DNA of 64,000 nt, taken from positions 124,001 through 188,000 of the forward strand of contig BMWJ01000007.1 of NCBI GenBank assembly GCA_014651175.1, in the 5' to 3' direction. The stretch is from Streptomyces clavifer (GTDB lineage Bacteria > Actinomycetota > Actinomycetes > Streptomycetales > Streptomycetaceae). The notes below the pieces were generated by a model. It was given only the letters and a program-made list of their open reading frames with translations, searched no databases and had not been told where the DNA came from. Positions 36,217 to 44,209 of this stretch are shown piece after piece. Position 1 is the first letter of the stretch, and each line of letters opens with the position of its first letter. The position numbers were made by a program, and so were the translations under genes.

Positions 36217-36998
36217 GCACCACCCTGCCGCCCACCGGCCCGCCGCTCCCCACCGCCTGGGCCGCCGATCCGTACGCCAACGCCCTTCGTACCGGCCGGG
36301 GCCCGCTCTTCCTGCGCCGCGCGGACGGCTGGCTGCTGCCGCTGGACGTCGAACGCTGGTGTGCGGACGCCGACGCGGCGGACCTCTCCGCACTCCGCCG
36401 CTGCGAGGGGCCGGTCGTGGACATCGGCTGCGGGCCCGGCCGGCTGGTGGCGGCGCTCGCCGCACACGGGCACCGCGCCCTGGGAATCGACGTCAGCGAG
36501 GCGGCGGTGGCCCACACGCGGCGCCTCGGCGGTTCGGCGCTGCGCCGCAGCGTCTTCGACCAGCTGCCCGACGAGGGCCGGTGGGGCACGGCCCTGCTCC
36601 TCGACGGCAACCTCGGGATCGGGGGCGACCCCGGCGCCCTGCTCCGCCGGACCGCCGCGCTGCTCGCCCCGGGCGGCCTCCTCCTCGCGGAGACGGCGCC
36701 GGAGGACGTGGACGAGCGCGTACAGGTCCGACTGGACGACGGGCGCGAACCGGCCGTCCCCGGCCCTCCCTTCCCTTGGGCGCGCCTGGGCAGACCCGCT
36801 CTGCTGCGGTACGCACGACTGTGCGGCTGGCGGCCCACCGATCAGTGGGAGGCCGACGGGCGTCCCTTCGTCACCCTGCGCCTCGACCGCACGGTGCGCA
36901 CCACCAGCCAGAGCGCCGACAGTGTGAACAGTGCCGCGGTGATCAGGAGCCAGTTCCCGAGGAACCTGTCGGGGGACATCCCGGCGGCCGGTTCGTAG
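36213..36998 (+). CDS. SAM-dependent methyltransferase
   Basis: A 261-residue class I methyltransferase with the SAM motif VVDIGCGPGRLVAAL, GIDVSEAAV at the end of the second strand and a later LLAPGGLLLAET. It is the third coupled gene of the glycosyltransferase operon and may decorate the glycan. The last 157 bp overlap the 3' end of the convergent membrane protein gene, and the C-terminal 50 or so residues look unlike methyltransferase sequence, as expected for read-through into the neighbour's antisense strand. Confidence 0.85.
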   Translation: MSTTLPPTGPPLPTAWAADPYANALRTGRGPLFLRRADGWLLPLDVERWCADADAADLSALRRCEGPVVDIGCGPGRLVAALAAHGHRALGIDVSEAAVAHTRRLGGSALRRSVFDQLPDEGRWGTALLLDGNLGIGGDPGALLRRTAALLAPGGLLLAETAPEDVDERVQVRLDDGREPAVPGPPFPWARLGRPALLRYARLCGWRPTDQWEADGRPFVTLRLDRTVRTTSQSADSVNSAAVIRSQFPRNLSGDIPAAGS

Positions 36999-37312
36999 CG
37001 GTGCGAGTGGCGTGTGATCAGCGGCCACCACATCAGCAGGAGCAGCCCGGACAGGAGCGCGGGGACCCGTACGAAGTTGACCAGTCCCCTCCGTCGCCCC
37101 AGTGCCCCGGTCACGGCCCGGTCGGCGAGCGTGTACAGCGGCAGCAGGACCAGGTCGTGCAGCAGCGCGGCACCCACGAACCACAGCACGACGAGGTAGG
37201 TGTCGCCGCCCTCCAGCAGCCGGATCCCCGCGTACGCGGCGATGGCGAAGGAGGCGGCCATGAGGACCAGGTGCAGCGGCCCTGCCCCGTACCAGCGGCG
37301 CAGCCTCCTCAT
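36842..37312 (-). CDS. Small four-helix membrane protein
   Basis: A 156-residue protein with four hydrophobic segments at about 12-30, 38-58, 82-98 and 118-138 and a basic C-terminal tail. Its ATG overlaps the stop of the molybdopterin/cytochrome gene (ATGA), so it is coupled and probably an accessory subunit. No catalytic motif is visible, but several histidines near helix ends could bind heme. It overlaps the methyltransferase gene tail-to-tail. Confidence 0.75.
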   Translation of the reverse strand: MRRLRRWYGAGPLHLVLMAASFAIAAYAGIRLLEGGDTYLVVLWFVGAALLHDLVLLPLYTLADRAVTGALGRRRGLVNFVRVPALLSGLLLLMWWPLITRHSHRYEPAAGMSPDRFLGNWLLITAALFTLSALWLVVRTVRSRRRVTKGRPSASH

Positions 37313-38577
37313 CGCACTCCTCCGAAGGTCATCCGGGCCACCCATTTGGTGTTCATCACCCCGGGGGCCGCCGGTACGACGATCCGTGCCGGGTAGCCGT
37401 GGTCCAGGGACAGCTCCTCGCCGTTGACGCCGAACGCGAGCAGTGAGCGCGGGTCCGCCACCTGGTTGCCCCGGAGCGCGACGGTACGGAAGGGGCCGCT
37501 GGGCTGGAGCGACTCGACCAGGACGTCCGGCGCCCTCCCGTCCGCGTGTCCGGCGAGCGCGGCGAGGTCGCGCAGGCGCACCCCCCGCCACCACTGGTCG
37601 GAGGTCGACCATCCCTCGACACAGGCGATGGGCAGCGCCGCACTGTGCTGGGGCATGGCCAGAAGCTGTGCCCGGGTGAGCCGGACCTCTCCCGCGGGCC
37701 CGGCCAGGGTGAGCCGCCACCGCTCCCGGGTGTCCGCCGGGACGATGCCCGCCTTGGCGGCCGTCTTGTTGATCTGGAAGCCGTTGGGCCCTTCTCCCGG
37801 CTCGGCGCCGCCGCGCGGGGTGAGGAGCGCGACGCGGCGCAGCGGCCCGTCGAAGCTGCGGCCCGCCGAGGTGACCAGCAGGAGCAGGGACCCGGCTCCG
37901 ACGACGGTGAGCGCGCCGCGCCGCGAGAGGGTCGGGGGTGCGGGGTCGGGGGTGGCGAGTTCGTCCGCGGCGGGGGGAATGCCGTGCCGGAGGACGCGCA
38001 GGGTCCGGGGGAGCTTGAGGCCCACGTGCGCCACGAACCCGGCGACGAACACCCAGGCCCCGTAGAAGTGCAGCGGATAGAAGGACCCGGGGAACAGGTA
38101 TTCGAGCTGGATGTTCAGCAGCCCGGTGACGAACTCGAAAAGGACGCCGCCCACGAGCAGCAACAGGGACACGCGCTCCAGCGCCTGCGCCACGGACCGG
38201 GCCGGGGGCATCACGAAGAGCTTCGGGACCACCGACCAGAGCTTGGCCAGCAGGACGGGGACGAGGACGATGCCCACGGTCACGTGCAGCCCCTGCGTCA
38301 GGCGGTACAGCCAGTGGGGGCCGGTCGGCCAGGCGAAGAGGTAGAAGCCCAGCAGTCCCTTGTCCGGTGTCTTGTCGTTCACCGCCGCCAGGTCAGGGTT
38401 GTACGCCGCGTACGACAGCAGGCCGGTCACGAACAGCAGGGTGATCCCGGCGAGGAGGACCACTCCGAGCAGCGCGGTGAACCTGACTCCCCGGACGGGG
38501 CTGCGCCAGAACGCGGGCGTGGAGGGGAGCTGCGGCGCGGCGAGGCGCGCTGGGGTCTTGAGACGTGAGTCGTCCAT
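37309..38577 (-). CDS. Cytochrome b-like membrane domain fused to a sulfite-oxidase-fold molybdopterin domain
   Basis: A 422-residue fusion. Residues about 30-215 hold five hydrophobic helices with histidines placed for b-type heme (LTQGLHVT, LHFYGAW, FVAHVG). After a linker carrying one more hydrophobic segment (about 235-255), the C-terminal half is a sulfite-oxidase/MsrP-type Mo domain with the predicted molybdenum-ligand Cys in IACVEGW and DHGYPARIVVP near the end. Such proteins oxidise or reduce a substrate outside the membrane and exchange electrons through the heme domain. Fusion of what are MsrP/MsrQ-like partners in other bacteria makes a self-contained enzyme. It diverges from the gene at 38721. 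Confidence 0.82.
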   Translation of the reverse strand: MDDSRLKTPARLAAPQLPSTPAFWRSPVRGVRFTALLGVVLLAGITLLFVTGLLSYAAYNPDLAAVNDKTPDKGLLGFYLFAWPTGPHWLYRLTQGLHVTVGIVLVPVLLAKLWSVVPKLFVMPPARSVAQALERVSLLLLVGGVLFEFVTGLLNIQLEYLFPGSFYPLHFYGAWVFVAGFVAHVGLKLPRTLRVLRHGIPPAADELATPDPAPPTLSRRGALTVVGAGSLLLLVTSAGRSFDGPLRRVALLTPRGGAEPGEGPNGFQINKTAAKAGIVPADTRERWRLTLAGPAGEVRLTRAQLLAMPQHSAALPIACVEGWSTSDQWWRGVRLRDLAALAGHADGRAPDVLVESLQPSGPFRTVALRGNQVADPRSLLAFGVNGEELSLDHGYPARIVVPAAPGVMNTKWVARMTFGGVR

Positions 38578-38624
38578 GGGCCGACGCTATGCCGGGCCCA
38601 TGGCCCCGCGGGGTGTACGACTCC

Positions 38625-38714
38625 TGACGGAAGTCTGACGTCACCCGGAGGATCTGACAGTTGTGTGACGCCGCGGCGTCGCACCGTGGCCCGGGGCACC
38701 GGCGTGCATAGCGT
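38625..38714 (+). promoter_or_regulatory. Phased TGAC repeats and leaderless promoter in a divergent gap
   Basis: TGAC occurs at 38625, 38636, 38655 and 38666, two pairs each spaced 11 bp (one helical turn), as expected for tandem OmpR-family dimers. TAGCGT (38709-38714) lies six bases before GTG 38721, giving a leaderless rightward transcript. The leftward gene starts at 38577, so the repeats could control both. Confidence 0.5.
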
Positions 38715-38720
38715 GCCCCT

Positions 38721-40139
38721 GTGAAGACCGAGGAGCGCAGCGACAGCACCCGCCCCGCCGAGGAGTTCGCACCTCCCGCCGGGCGGAGGGACCGCCGCCC
38801 GGACCTCGCCGCCGCCGCGGTGGGCCTGCTGCTGGTGGCGGCGGCGTCCGCCGTGGGGTGGGCGGTGCAGAACGCGAACGGCAGTCTGCAGGTCCACTGG
38901 CCGCCGCTGCTCGCCACCTGGGACCCGCACGTGGGCCCCGGCACCCCGGCCGCGGTGGCCGTCGCGGTCGCCGTCGTCGCGTACGGGCCCGGCCTCGCGG
39001 AACGGCTGCCGTGGCGGCGCCTGCTGGTGGCCGCGTGGGCGGCGTCCCTGGGCTGGATCCTCTCGCTGGCGCTGATCGAGGGCTGGGACCGGGGTGTCGC
39101 CCGCCGGCTCACCACCAAGCACGAGTACCTGCGGGTCATCGACCGCTTCGAGGACGTCCCGTCGGCCCTGCGCGGGTTCACCGACCACATCGTGATCGGC
39201 CCGCCGGGGAACTGGCCCGCCCATGTCGCCGGTCACCCGCCGGGCGCCACGCTGACCTTCGTCGGCCTGGACCGCATCGGTCTCGGCGGCGGCGCCTGGG
39301 CCGGGGTCTGGTGCATCGTGCTCGGCGCGTCGGGTGTGATGGCCGTCCTGATCGCCGTACGCGCCCTGGCCGGTGAGCGCCTCGCACGCGGCGCCGCCCC
39401 CTTCCTGGTGCTCGCTCCCTTCGCCGTCTGGACCGGCACCTCGGCCGACGGCTACTTCGCCGGGGTGGCGGCCTGGTCGATCGCCCTGCTCGCCCTCGCC
39501 GCGACCGCAAGGACGCGCCTCGCCCGGTACGCCGCCCCGGGATCCGGTGTGCTGTTCGGGCTGACCTGCTACCTGAGTTACGGCCTGACGCTCATCGGCG
39601 TACTCCTGTGCGCCGTCCTCCTGCTCGCCCGGACCGCGCGGCCGGTCCTGCCCTTCCTCGCCGGGGCGCTGGTCGCCCCCGTCGCCTTCACCGTGGCCGG
39701 ATTCAGCTGGTGGGAGGCCTACCACCTGCTGGTCGAGCGCTACTACCAGGGTGCGGGCGGCGTCCGGCCGTACTCCTACTGGGTCTGGGGCAACCTCGCC
39801 TGCGCCACCCTGGCAGCAGGCCTCGCCACCGTCGCCGGGCTGCGGCGAGCGGTCGTGGCGGCCCCCGGAGGCGTACGCAGCCTGCTTCCCGCCCGCGGCG
39901 GTGGCGCGGTGACCGGCGGAACGTGCCTGGCCCTGCTGGTGCTGGCGGCGCTGCTGGCCATCGCCGCAGCGGACCTCTCCGGGATGAGCAAGGCCGAGAC
40001 GGAACGCATCTGGCAACCGTTCCTCCTGTGGCTGCTCCCCGCCACCGCACTGCTCCCCCGGCGCGATCACCGGGGCTGGCTGGCCGCGCAGGCGATCCTG
40101 GCGCTGCTGATCAACCACCTGCTGTGGACCGGATGGTGA
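38721..40139 (+). CDS. Polytopic membrane protein, probable GT-C glycosyltransferase-like
   Basis: A 472-residue protein with about eleven hydrophobic helices. A large first external loop contains acidic and aromatic residues (EGWDRG, KHEYLRVIDRF, GHPPGATL), the kind of loop that carries catalysis in ArnT/PMT-like GT-C enzymes using lipid-linked sugars. It would fit as the enzyme that uses the lipid-sugar made by the GT2 protein of the cluster. The GTG start is leaderless. A GGGGCCGGCCCC palindrome lies just after the stop. Confidence 0.7.
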   Translation: MKTEERSDSTRPAEEFAPPAGRRDRRPDLAAAAVGLLLVAAASAVGWAVQNANGSLQVHWPPLLATWDPHVGPGTPAAVAVAVAVVAYGPGLAERLPWRRLLVAAWAASLGWILSLALIEGWDRGVARRLTTKHEYLRVIDRFEDVPSALRGFTDHIVIGPPGNWPAHVAGHPPGATLTFVGLDRIGLGGGAWAGVWCIVLGASGVMAVLIAVRALAGERLARGAAPFLVLAPFAVWTGTSADGYFAGVAAWSIALLALAATARTRLARYAAPGSGVLFGLTCYLSYGLTLIGVLLCAVLLLARTARPVLPFLAGALVAPVAFTVAGFSWWEAYHLLVERYYQGAGGVRPYSYWVWGNLACATLAAGLATVAGLRRAVVAAPGGVRSLLPARGGGAVTGGTCLALLVLAALLAIAAADLSGMSKAETERIWQPFLLWLLPATALLPRRDHRGWLAAQAILALLINHLLWTGW

Positions 40140-40665
40140 GAGGGGGGCGCAGGGGCCGGCCCCTCGAATGAACACGGCGCCGTAGGCCGCGGGGGCGGAC
40201 GACGGCCGGCCTGGCCACGGGTCCGGGCCTGCGCGGACGGCTCCACCGAGGGCCGGACGCCCGGCGGCCGGTGGCGCCGATCCGTGTCCTGCCGTTCACC
40301 CCGTGGACGACGGAGCGGCTGTTCCCCCTACGGTGAGGGCGCGGGAAGTCCTTGGCCGGCCCACCACCCGCCTTCGCACCCCCTGATGCCCGAGGGCACG
40401 GGAGACTGCCGTCGCACGTCTGCGTGAGCGGTCTTCGACGCCTGCCGGAACGGAGTCGATCGGCCGGGAACTTTCCGGGGCCCCGGACCGACTACTGCCC
40501 CGTGGAAGGACGAAGGGGCCGATGCGATCCGCCGTTCACGAGGCTTGTGCGCGGCGGCTGCCGAGGCCGGTCCGCGCCACCCCCCACCGGCCGTCGGGCA
40601 TGGCCCGGGCCCCTCCCGAGCCGGCCCACGCCGTCCGCCCTGCCGCCTACCGATGAGGACCACGC
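40140..40665. other. Intergenic region, no gene seen
   Basis: The 526-bp gap begins with the palindrome AGGGGCCGGCCCCT (40151-40164), a possible terminator for the preceding gene. The rest lacks a frame with codon bias. It must contain the promoter of the PepSY gene; no iron box or other known operator was found. Confidence 0.5.
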
Positions 40666-42144
40666 ATGTCTCCGAGAATCGAAGAGCTGCCGCAGAACGA
40701 CCACGATCCGACGGGTGCCGCGCCGGACCGGACCACGTCGGCCGGGCCGGTGTCCGAGCACCTCGGCCCGGTCCGGTCCTGGGCGGGGCTGCGGCACCTT
40801 CTGGTCCGGCTCCACTTCTACGCCGGTGTCCTGGTGGCCCCGTTCCTGCTGGTGGCCGCGTTGACAGGGCTCGCCTACACCCTCGCGCCGCAGCTCGACG
40901 CGCTCGTGTACGGCGACCAGTTGCGTGTGGAGCGCGTCGGGGGCGAGACCCGCCCGCTGGCGGAACAGATAGCCGCCGCGCGTTCGGCGCACCCCGAGGG
41001 CACGACGATGTCCGTCACCACCCCGCCGGGGCCGGAGGACACCACCCGTGTGGTGCTCTCGGTGCCCGAGCTGGGAGACAAACAGCGCACGGTGTTCGTC
41101 GACCCCTATACCGCCGAGGTACAGGGCGAGCTGACCACCTGGTTCGGGTCGACACCGCTCACCACGTGGCTCGACGACCTGCACCGCAATCTCCATCTCG
41201 GGGAGACCGGACGCCTGTACTCCGAGGTCGCCGCGAGCTGGCTGTGGGTGATCGTCGCGGGTGGTCTCGTCCTGTGGCTGGGGCGCAGCAGGGGCAGGCG
41301 AGCGAAGTCGGCCCGGGGCGTGCTGCTCCCGGACCGCACGGCGGGCGGGGTGCGCCGGACGCGCAGTTGGCATGCGGCCACGGGGGTGTGGCTGGCTCTC
41401 GGTCTGCTGTTCCTGAGCGCCACCGGACTCACCTGGTCGCAGCACGCCGGTGAGCGGTTCGGGCAGGCCCTGGACGCGACGAACGGCCGGGCCCCGGCCC
41501 TGGACACCGCGCTCCCCGGTGGGGACGCACCGGCCGGCGACCACGCGGAGCACGCCGAGCACGGCGGATCCGGGGGTGAGGCGGGCGACGCCGATCCGGC
41601 GGCCTTCGCCGCGGCCCTGGCAGCGGCGCGGGGCGCGGGACTGGACGGCACCGTGGAGGTGACGCCCCCCGCCGATCCGGCGAGCGCGTGGGTGGTGGCG
41701 CAGACCGACAACGTCTGGCCGGTGCACTACGACCAGGTCGCCGTGGACACCACGACCGGCGAGGTCGTCTCCCACAACAGGTGGGCCGGGTATCCGGTCC
41801 TGGCCAAGCTCAGCAAGCTCGGCGTGCAGGGTCACATGGGCGTGCTGTTCGGGATCGTGAACCAGATCGTGCTCGCGGTGATCGCGCTCGGCCTGACCGC
41901 GGTGATCATCTGGGGCTACCGCATGTGGTGGCAGCGTCGCCCGACACGGACCGATCGCACCGCGCTCGCCGGCAAGGCACCCGAGCGCGGCGCGTGGCGC
42001 CGGCTTCCCCTCACGGCCCTCGTCCTGGGCATTCCGGCCGTGGCCGCCCTGTGCTGGGCGCTGCCTGTCCTGGGCGTGACCCTGATCGGCTTCCTCATGG
42101 TGGACGCGATGCTCGGAGCGGCTCGCCGCATACGCACCACGTGA
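40666..42144 (+). CDS. PepSY-associated transmembrane protein
   Basis: A 492-residue membrane protein of the PepSY-TM family. Helices lie at about 50-72, 185-205, 240-262, and three at the C-terminal end (about 400-490). Paired histidines near helix ends (LRLHFYAG, DLHRNLHLGE, VQGHMGVLFG) are typical of family members proposed to reduce ferric siderophores. A central external insertion is His/Glu-rich (GDHAEHAEHGG). It is likely a membrane oxidoreductase in metal uptake. The start follows a purine-rich region without a strong ribosome site. Confidence 0.83.
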   Translation: MSPRIEELPQNDHDPTGAAPDRTTSAGPVSEHLGPVRSWAGLRHLLVRLHFYAGVLVAPFLLVAALTGLAYTLAPQLDALVYGDQLRVERVGGETRPLAEQIAAARSAHPEGTTMSVTTPPGPEDTTRVVLSVPELGDKQRTVFVDPYTAEVQGELTTWFGSTPLTTWLDDLHRNLHLGETGRLYSEVAASWLWVIVAGGLVLWLGRSRGRRAKSARGVLLPDRTAGGVRRTRSWHAATGVWLALGLLFLSATGLTWSQHAGERFGQALDATNGRAPALDTALPGGDAPAGDHAEHAEHGGSGGEAGDADPAAFAAALAAARGAGLDGTVEVTPPADPASAWVVAQTDNVWPVHYDQVAVDTTTGEVVSHNRWAGYPVLAKLSKLGVQGHMGVLFGIVNQIVLAVIALGLTAVIIWGYRMWWQRRPTRTDRTALAGKAPERGAWRRLPLTALVLGIPAVAALCWALPVLGVTLIGFLMVDAMLGAARRIRTT

Positions 42145-42787
42145 CGTAGGTCCAGGTCCAGGTGTCCGGCCCGCGCTGCGGCCACGCCGCGAAGGCGCTG
42201 GACGACCGGGCACAGGCGTCCGGAAGCCATCCGCTCCCGGCACACGAAGGGGACCGCGCCCCGACGGATGTCCCGTCGCGGCGCGGTCCTCAGCCGTCCG
42301 GGATCCGTCGGGCGGCGTGGGGAACCACCTCGGAAGAGGGTGACCTGCAGCCGGGCCGGCGTCAGCTGCCCGTCGGCCCGCTCCAGAGCCACGTCGATCC
42401 AGCCCTGGTGACCGTCGGGCAGGGTGACGTAATGGAACGGCGGACCCCGACCGGTCCGCGCTCGGTATCCTGACGAAGCGTCAGGGAACGTCCCGTGCAC
42501 GACACTTCACGGGTTGGACGGTCAAGCCGGGTTCTGCGGAGAAGACGGCACGTACGACTCCGCGAAGCCCGTGTCCGGACCGAAGAGGCTCCGTCGCAGG
42601 AGGAGCGGACAACGTCGGCGCTGAGGTTTGAGCGCCGCGGGAGGGTGTTCGCCACCATCCGTACGGCCGGGCGAGGTACTCACTCGATGGTGATTTGCTC
42701 CCCTCCCGATCCAGGTGCGGCGCGATCCTGAGAGGGACGGCGCTCGACCGGCGCCGCCCGGATGTGCAGTGGGTGTGGGGAGACGGC
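42145..42787. other. Intergenic region with a coding-like reverse-strand fragment
   Basis: Most of this 643-bp gap is featureless, but on the reverse strand about 42370-42500 reads GPPFHYVTLPDGHQGWIDV then ALERADGQLTPARLQVTLF with about 95% G/C at third positions, starting from GTG 42500. Downstream the bias fades. It may be the N-terminal piece of a lost gene or a small unknown protein. Confidence 0.35.
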
Positions 42788-43066
42788 ATGACGCAGGATG
42801 CGAGAGACGGTGGGGGCCCGGAGGCGCAGGTGGTGCTCCTGCTGGCCGGGCTGGCGGACCTGGCGGTGAGCACGGTGGGTTCGGCCCTGGGGACGATGCG
42901 CGGATTGCTCCGGCGTTCGGACGCCGCGGAGCTGGCAGCCGGGGCCGAACACGACCTGCTGGCGCGCGGACGCCTGGTCCTGGACCGCTACGCCACCGCT
43001 CCCCCGGCCCATCTGGAGGTCCTCGCCCGGGGATCACTGGCCCGGAAGGCCGCCGGTGGCGAGTGA
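42788..43066 (+). CDS. Small protein coupled to a polyprenyl synthase
   Basis: A 92-residue protein with GGGAG before its ATG. The central part is amphipathic and helical (VVLLLAGLADLAVSTVGSAL, then a serine/arginine-rich turn and an alanine-rich helix). It overlaps the polyprenyl synthase start by 11 bases, so the two are translationally coupled and probably function together. No known domain was recognised. It could be a membrane-peripheral or assembly partner for prenyl chain handling. Confidence 0.65.
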   Translation: MTQDARDGGGPEAQVVLLLAGLADLAVSTVGSALGTMRGLLRRSDAAELAAGAEHDLLARGRLVLDRYATAPPAHLEVLARGSLARKAAGGE

Positions 43067-44111
43067 CCGGTGGGAGCCGGTCGCGTTCAAGGCCCGCGTC
43101 GACGACGTACTGCACCGGTTCGTGGCCCAGGAGGCCGACCGGTTCACCGAGATCGATGCGGCCCTGGGACCGGTGGCCGAGCAGTTGGAGGCGGCCGTCG
43201 CGGACGGGAAGCGGCTGCGGGCGGCGTTCTGTTACTGGGGCTGGCGCGCGGTGGGCCAGCCGGACAACGACGCGTTGGTGCGGGCGGCGGCGTCGATGGA
43301 GCTGGTGCACGCCGCGGCGGTGGTGCACGACGACCTCATCGACGACAGCCCGTTGCGGCACGGCCGGCCGACGGCGCACATGGCCCTGCGGAGTGCGCTT
43401 CGCCGCCGGCCGCGTGCCGCCGGCGCCGCCAGGTCGCTGGCGATGCTGGTGGGTGACCTGTTGATGGGTCTGGCCGGACAGCTGTTCGCCACCAGCGGTC
43501 TGCCGGCGGCCTACCTCGCCCGGGCCCGCCCGCTGTGGTCGGTGCTGACCCGGGAACTCGTCGCGGGTGAGTGCCTGGAGATTCTGCGCACCGGAGCGGA
43601 CCCGGACCTTACGGATTCCCTGAAGGTGATCCGGTACAAGACCGCCAAGTACACCGTCGAGCAGCCCCTGTTGATCGGCGGCGCCCTGGCCGGGGCCGGG
43701 GAGCGGCTGCGCGAGGGCTATACGGCGTACGGGCTTCCGTTGGGTGAGGCGTTCCAGCTGCGGGACGATCTGCTCGGCCTGTTCGGAAGCCCCGGAACCA
43801 CCGGCAAGGCCAACGCCGACGATCTGCGCGGCCGCCGGCCCACGGCCCTTCTGGCGGAAACCTGGCGTGTTGCCGGTGAGGGCGAGCGGAGGCAGTTGCG
43901 CACGATCCTGGGCCGCCGCGACGTGGGTGAGGACGGCCTGCACACGGTGCGCGAGGTGATGCGCCGGCTCCACGCCCCCGACCGTATCGAGGAGATGATC
44001 ACCGCACGGGTCGATGAGGCCCTCGATGCCCTGCACGCGGTGGATGTGCCCGCACCCGCCACGCATGCCCTGACCGCTCTGGCACGTTCGGTCACCGTCC
44101 GCCTCTCCTGA
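43056..44111 (+). CDS. Polyprenyl (isoprenyl) diphosphate synthase
   Basis: A 351-residue all-helical trans-prenyltransferase. The first aspartate motif is DDLIDD (92-97), the second is DDLLG (237-241) with the usual following phenylalanine/glycine, and KRLRAAF and TGKANADDL are family signatures. It condenses IPP with an allylic diphosphate. Bulky Met and Leu residues ahead of the first aspartate motif (SMELVHAAAVV) would favour short chains such as C15-C20, but this is inference. It is coupled to the 92-aa gene and followed 98 bp later by an MpaB-type oxygenase gene. Confidence 0.88.
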   Translation: MASDRWEPVAFKARVDDVLHRFVAQEADRFTEIDAALGPVAEQLEAAVADGKRLRAAFCYWGWRAVGQPDNDALVRAAASMELVHAAAVVHDDLIDDSPLRHGRPTAHMALRSALRRRPRAAGAARSLAMLVGDLLMGLAGQLFATSGLPAAYLARARPLWSVLTRELVAGECLEILRTGADPDLTDSLKVIRYKTAKYTVEQPLLIGGALAGAGERLREGYTAYGLPLGEAFQLRDDLLGLFGSPGTTGKANADDLRGRRPTALLAETWRVAGEGERRQLRTILGRRDVGEDGLHTVREVMRRLHAPDRIEEMITARVDEALDALHAVDVPAPATHALTALARSVTVRLS

Positions 44112-44209
44112 CCACGCGCTGCGGGAGCTCGGCGGAAACGGGCCCTCCCCCGGCTGCCGCTGCCTCCGCCCGCGTGTGGACGACTCGGAGCAACCCAAGG
44201 AGTACTGCC

